64,000 nt of DNA, taken from contig JAHBUY010000001.1 of assembly GCA_019637795.1 (NCBI GenBank), positions 1,013,001 through 1,077,000 on the forward strand, written 5' to 3'. This document shows positions 61,571 to 64,000 of this stretch, one piece after another; position 1 is the first letter of the stretch, and each line of letters begins with the position of its first letter. The notes under the pieces were generated by a model. The model did no database searches, was not told where the DNA came from, and worked only from the letters and a program-made list of their open reading frames with translations. The DNA comes from a bacterium (GTDB taxonomy: Bacteria; Desulfobacterota; Binatia; HRBIN30; CADEER01). Made by a program: the position numbers and the translations under genes.

Positions 61571-62328
61571 TCGCGGTCACCGGATCTGGGTCTGGCATCG
61601 GCGCCGCCATCGCGGCGCGGCTGCGGCGCGACGGCGCGGAGGTCATCGGGGTCGATCTGCGCGGCGCCGAGGTGATCGCGGATCTGTCGACGGCGGCCGG
61701 CCGCGCGGCGGCGATCGAGGCCATCCGGGCGCGCGCCGGCGCGGCGCTCGACGGCCTGGTCGCCTGCGCCGGCCTCGGACCGCACGTCAGCGATCATCCG
61801 GCGATCGCCTCGGTCAACTACTTCGGCGCCCAGGTGCTGCTCGAGGCGCTGCGGCCGCTGCTGGCGCGCGCCGCGCGGCCGGCGGCGGTGGCGATCTCGT
61901 CCAACTCGACGACCATCCCCGGCGCCGAGTCGCCGCTGGTCGACCTGTGCCTCGGGGGCGACGAGGCGGCGACGCGCGCGCTGGCGGCGACGCTGCCGGG
62001 GCAGATGGTGTACGCCGGCTCGAAGCTGGCGCTGACGCGCTGGCTGCGGCGGGTCGCGCCGAGCCCCGAGTGGGCCGGCGCCGGCATCCGGCTGAACGCC
62101 GTCGCCGCCGGCCCGGTGCAGACGCCGCTGCTGCAGGGCGGCCTGGAGCATCCGATCTACGGTCCGGCGATCCGCGGTTTCCCGGTGCCGACCGGCGGCC
62201 CGGGCACGCCGGACGACATCGCCGCCGCGGTCGCGTTCCTGCTCGGCCCCGAGGCGCGCTACATCTGCGGCAGCGTGCTGTTCGTCGACGGCGGCACCGA
62301 CGCGCTGATCCGCGGGCCGCAGTACTGA
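61567..62328 (+). CDS. Short-chain dehydrogenase/reductase
   Basis: The 253-residue SDR has the cofactor motif TGSGSGIGAAIAARL, a shortened central part (DGLVACAGLG), a catalytic Ser in ISSNSTTIPG, YAGSKLAL (Tyr-x3-Lys; Y about residue 149) and the typical end YICGSVLFVDGGTDALIRGP. It resembles 3-alpha-hydroxysteroid dehydrogenase/carbonyl reductase-type SDRs. Substrate unknown. Its ATG overlaps the cysteine-synthase stop (ATGA), so the two proteins are translationally coupled. Confidence 0.92.
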   Translation: MIAVTGSGSGIGAAIAARLRRDGAEVIGVDLRGAEVIADLSTAAGRAAAIEAIRARAGAALDGLVACAGLGPHVSDHPAIASVNYFGAQVLLEALRPLLARAARPAAVAISSNSTTIPGAESPLVDLCLGGDEAATRALAATLPGQMVYAGSKLALTRWLRRVAPSPEWAGAGIRLNAVAAGPVQTPLLQGGLEHPIYGPAIRGFPVPTGGPGTPDDIAAAVAFLLGPEARYICGSVLFVDGGTDALIRGPQY

Positions 62329-62449
62329 TCCCGGCGGGATCTGCGGGACCCGAGCGCTCGCGGCCCCGTGCCCGACGACCAGCGAACCGCCATCGCTGCC
62401 GCCTCACTGCCCCCACCGACCGCGGGTGGACCGCCGCGGCCGCAGTTCC

Positions 62450-64000
62450 TCACGCGCCGCAGCCGGCCAGCGCCGCGTTGACGGCGCGCACCAGCTCGTT
62501 GACGGCGACGGCGCCGTCGCCATCGGCGTCGAACACCGGGCAGTCGTCCACCGGCGCGTTGCCGAGGGCGATGCCGACGCCGCGGATCAGCTCGTTGATG
62601 GCGACGCTGCCGTCGCCATCGCAATCGCCGGCGCAGCGCGGCCGCTCGCTGGCGGTGGGCAGCGGCGTCGCCGTGTCCACCGCCGTCGCCGTCGCCGGGT
62701 CCTCCGGGGTCGCGGTGGCCACCGGCGTCGGGGTCGCCGTGTCCACCGGCGTCGGCGTGACCGTGCACACCGCGCCGCTGCAGCCGCGCCGCGGATCGCA
62801 CTGCTGACAGGCGTCGCAGACCCGCGGCGGGCCGCCGGCACAGAGGCCGCCGCGGCAGGCGTCGTCGCGGCTGCAGAGGTCGCCGTCGTCGCATTCGGTG
62901 CCGTCGTCGACCACCGCGTCGTCGGGACAGACGCCGCTGTCGCCGCCGCACGCATCGGCGACGTCGCACTCGCCGCGGCTGGGGCGGCAGATCGAGCCGG
63001 CGGCGCGGAAGCGGCAATCGACCGCGCAACACGAACCGGGCGCGCCGTTGGCGGCGCCGCGGTCGCATTCCTCGCCCGCATCGATCGACCCGTTGCCGCA
63101 GCTCACGGCGGTGAGGCGGAGGGCGAAGACGCCGCCGCCGGCGGTGCCGGCGTAGACGTTGCGGCCGTCGTCCGGGTCGATCGCGATGGTGGTCGACCGC
63201 GCCGTCAGACCGTTGTTCACCCCGACCCAGGAGTCGCCGCCGTCGCGGCTGAGCAGCGCGCCCAGCGAGCCGGCCGCCCAGACGCGGCGCGGATCGCTGG
63301 GGTCGATGGCGAGGGCGGTGATCGCCGCGCCGCTCACCTGCCCACCGGGCGGTCCGGCGCTCGGCTGCCACTGCCCGCCGGCATCGCTGCTCTTGTAGAT
63401 GCCGGCGCCGCCGGTGCCGGCGTAGACGATCGCCGCGTCGCCGGGATCGACGGCCAGCGCCTGCACCGGCGCGCCGACGGGCAGCCCGGCCGACGCCGGC
63501 AGCCAGCGGGCGCCGCCGTCGTCGCTGCGGTACACGACGCCGGCGCCGCTGGCGTAGATGCGCGCCGGGTCGCTCGCCGCCTGCGCCAGCGCGTCGATGC
63601 GCGGTCGGCCGATGCCGTCGCCGAGCGGATCCCAGCGCGCGCCGCCGTCGACGGTGCGGAAGAGGCCCGCCTGCGTCCCGGCGACGGCGCGCCGGGCGTC
63701 GGCGGGATCGACGGCGACGGCGCGCACGAAAGCATCGATGCCGGCGCCGGCCGGCATCCACGTGGCGGCGCCGTCGTCGCTGCGGTAGACGCCGTCGCCC
63801 GACGTCCCGGCGTAGAGGGTCGCCGGGTGCGACGGCGCCACCGCCAGCGCCGCCACCTCGGCGACGTCGAGGCCGTTGGATGCCGCCGCCCAGCTCGCGC
63901 CGCGGTCGGCGCTGCGCGCCGCGCCGCCGGCGAAGGTGCCGGCATAGATGGTCGCCGGCGACCGCGGATCGACCGCCACGGCGCGCACGATGGTGTTGGC
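62450..64000 (-). CDS. Large secreted BNR/sortilin-like repeat protein with dockerin-like tail, 5' end outside window
   Basis: The visible C-terminal 516 residues begin inside a repeat array of the BNR/Asp-box or VPS10-like propeller type (repeats such as AVDPxDAxxVYAGTxGxGVYRSxDGGxxW). A cysteine-rich region follows (GNGSIDAGEECDRG, CDDGDLCSRDDACRG), then a Thr/Pro linker (TPTPVDTATPTP). The end is a tandem of two EF-hand-like units, DCDGDGSVAINELIRGV and DADGDGAVAVNELVRAV, which resemble dockerin calcium loops. Such tails are frequent on exported proteins of this kind of genome. The start lies beyond position 64000. Confidence 0.85.
   Translation of the reverse strand, partial: ANTIVRAVAVDPRSPATIYAGTFAGGAARSADRGASWAAASNGLDVAEVAALAVAPSHPATLYAGTSGDGVYRSDDGAATWMPAGAGIDAFVRAVAVDPADARRAVAGTQAGLFRTVDGGARWDPLGDGIGRPRIDALAQAASDPARIYASGAGVVYRSDDGGARWLPASAGLPVGAPVQALAVDPGDAAIVYAGTGGAGIYKSSDAGGQWQPSAGPPGGQVSGAAITALAIDPSDPRRVWAAGSLGALLSRDGGDSWVGVNNGLTARSTTIAIDPDDGRNVYAGTAGGGVFALRLTAVSCGNGSIDAGEECDRGAANGAPGSCCAVDCRFRAAGSICRPSRGECDVADACGGDSGVCPDDAVVDDGTECDDGDLCSRDDACRGGLCAGGPPRVCDACQQCDPRRGCSGAVCTVTPTPVDTATPTPVATATPEDPATATAVDTATPLPTASERPRCAGDCDGDGSVAINELIRGVGIALGNAPVDDCPVFDADGDGAVAVNELVRAVNAALAGCGA

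Overview
The window is very GC-rich (about 70% or more by eye), gene-dense DNA from a free-living, probably Gram-negative bacterium. Exported lipoproteins, a BON-domain periplasmic protein, a sigma-54 activator and a two-helix histidine kinase support this. The gene content suggests a deep-branching, formerly 'deltaproteobacterial' lineage such as Candidatus Binatota: acyl-CoA dehydrogenases, a nitronate monooxygenase, meta-cleavage genes, many TetR regulators, FG-GAP and Cys-rich surface proteins, and a C-terminal 'DxDGDG-NEL' tandem. That placement is inference; no rRNA or tRNA gene was seen.

Layout. 0-0.4 kb: a BrnT-type toxin gene with a frameshift, and a partial partner. 0.6-9 kb: a beta-propeller lipoprotein, a 1493-residue adenylate cyclase/ATPase with three C-terminal NTF2-like domains, a stand-alone SnoaL-like protein, and a divergent LysR/alcohol-dehydrogenase pair. 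9-18.7 kb: a GH63-like glucosidase, a small exported protein, nitronate monooxygenase, a TetR/MFS pair with operator, acetate kinase, a zinc metallopeptidase and a CLC-type channel whose 3' end lies in a MITE-like hairpin. 18.8-23.8 kb: transhydrogenase, MscS-type channel, and an amidohydrolase with an in-frame duplication. 24-29.4 kb: a stretch of less extreme base composition with two large surface/secreted proteins and a transposase remnant. 29.4-37 kb: a DUF4143 ATPase, a hydrolase/DUF72 pair, a TetR/acyl-CoA-dehydrogenase operon with a perfect operator, and an asparaginyl-tRNA synthetase. 37-43.8 kb: acyl-CoA synthetase, HAD hydrolase, a heme-oxygenase-fold protein (possible HDO diiron enzyme), FAD oxidoreductase and SLC13 permease.

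43.7-48 kb holds a TetR-controlled cluster of FAH-family hydrolase, extradiol dioxygenase and MhpA-like hydroxylase, which fits aromatic ring hydroxylation, cleavage and hydrolysis. A 36-bp palindromic tandem repeat interrupts the cluster.

48-56.6 kb is the most system-like region. Eleven small or envelope-stress genes (DUF2834, BON, DUF3309, CsbD, AI-2E permease, YtxH-like, ElaB-like, two tiny membrane proteins, holin-X-like, DUF1328) lie around a histidine kinase and a sigma-54 response regulator. Two good -24/-12 sigma-54 promoters each have an upstream copy of the palindrome CCGGTAA-N3-TTACCGG. I propose a two-component, sigma-54-driven envelope-stress regulon.

56.6-64 kb: MATE exporter, exported nuclease/phosphatase-fold lipoprotein, D-2-hydroxyacid dehydrogenase, a second MITE interrupted by a different MITE, a cysteine-synthase/SDR operon, and the 3' part of a large secreted BNR-like protein.

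At least ten genes have a TGTGnTAnnn element only 6-8 nt before the start codon, which points to extended -10 promoters and leaderless mRNAs as a common expression mode.
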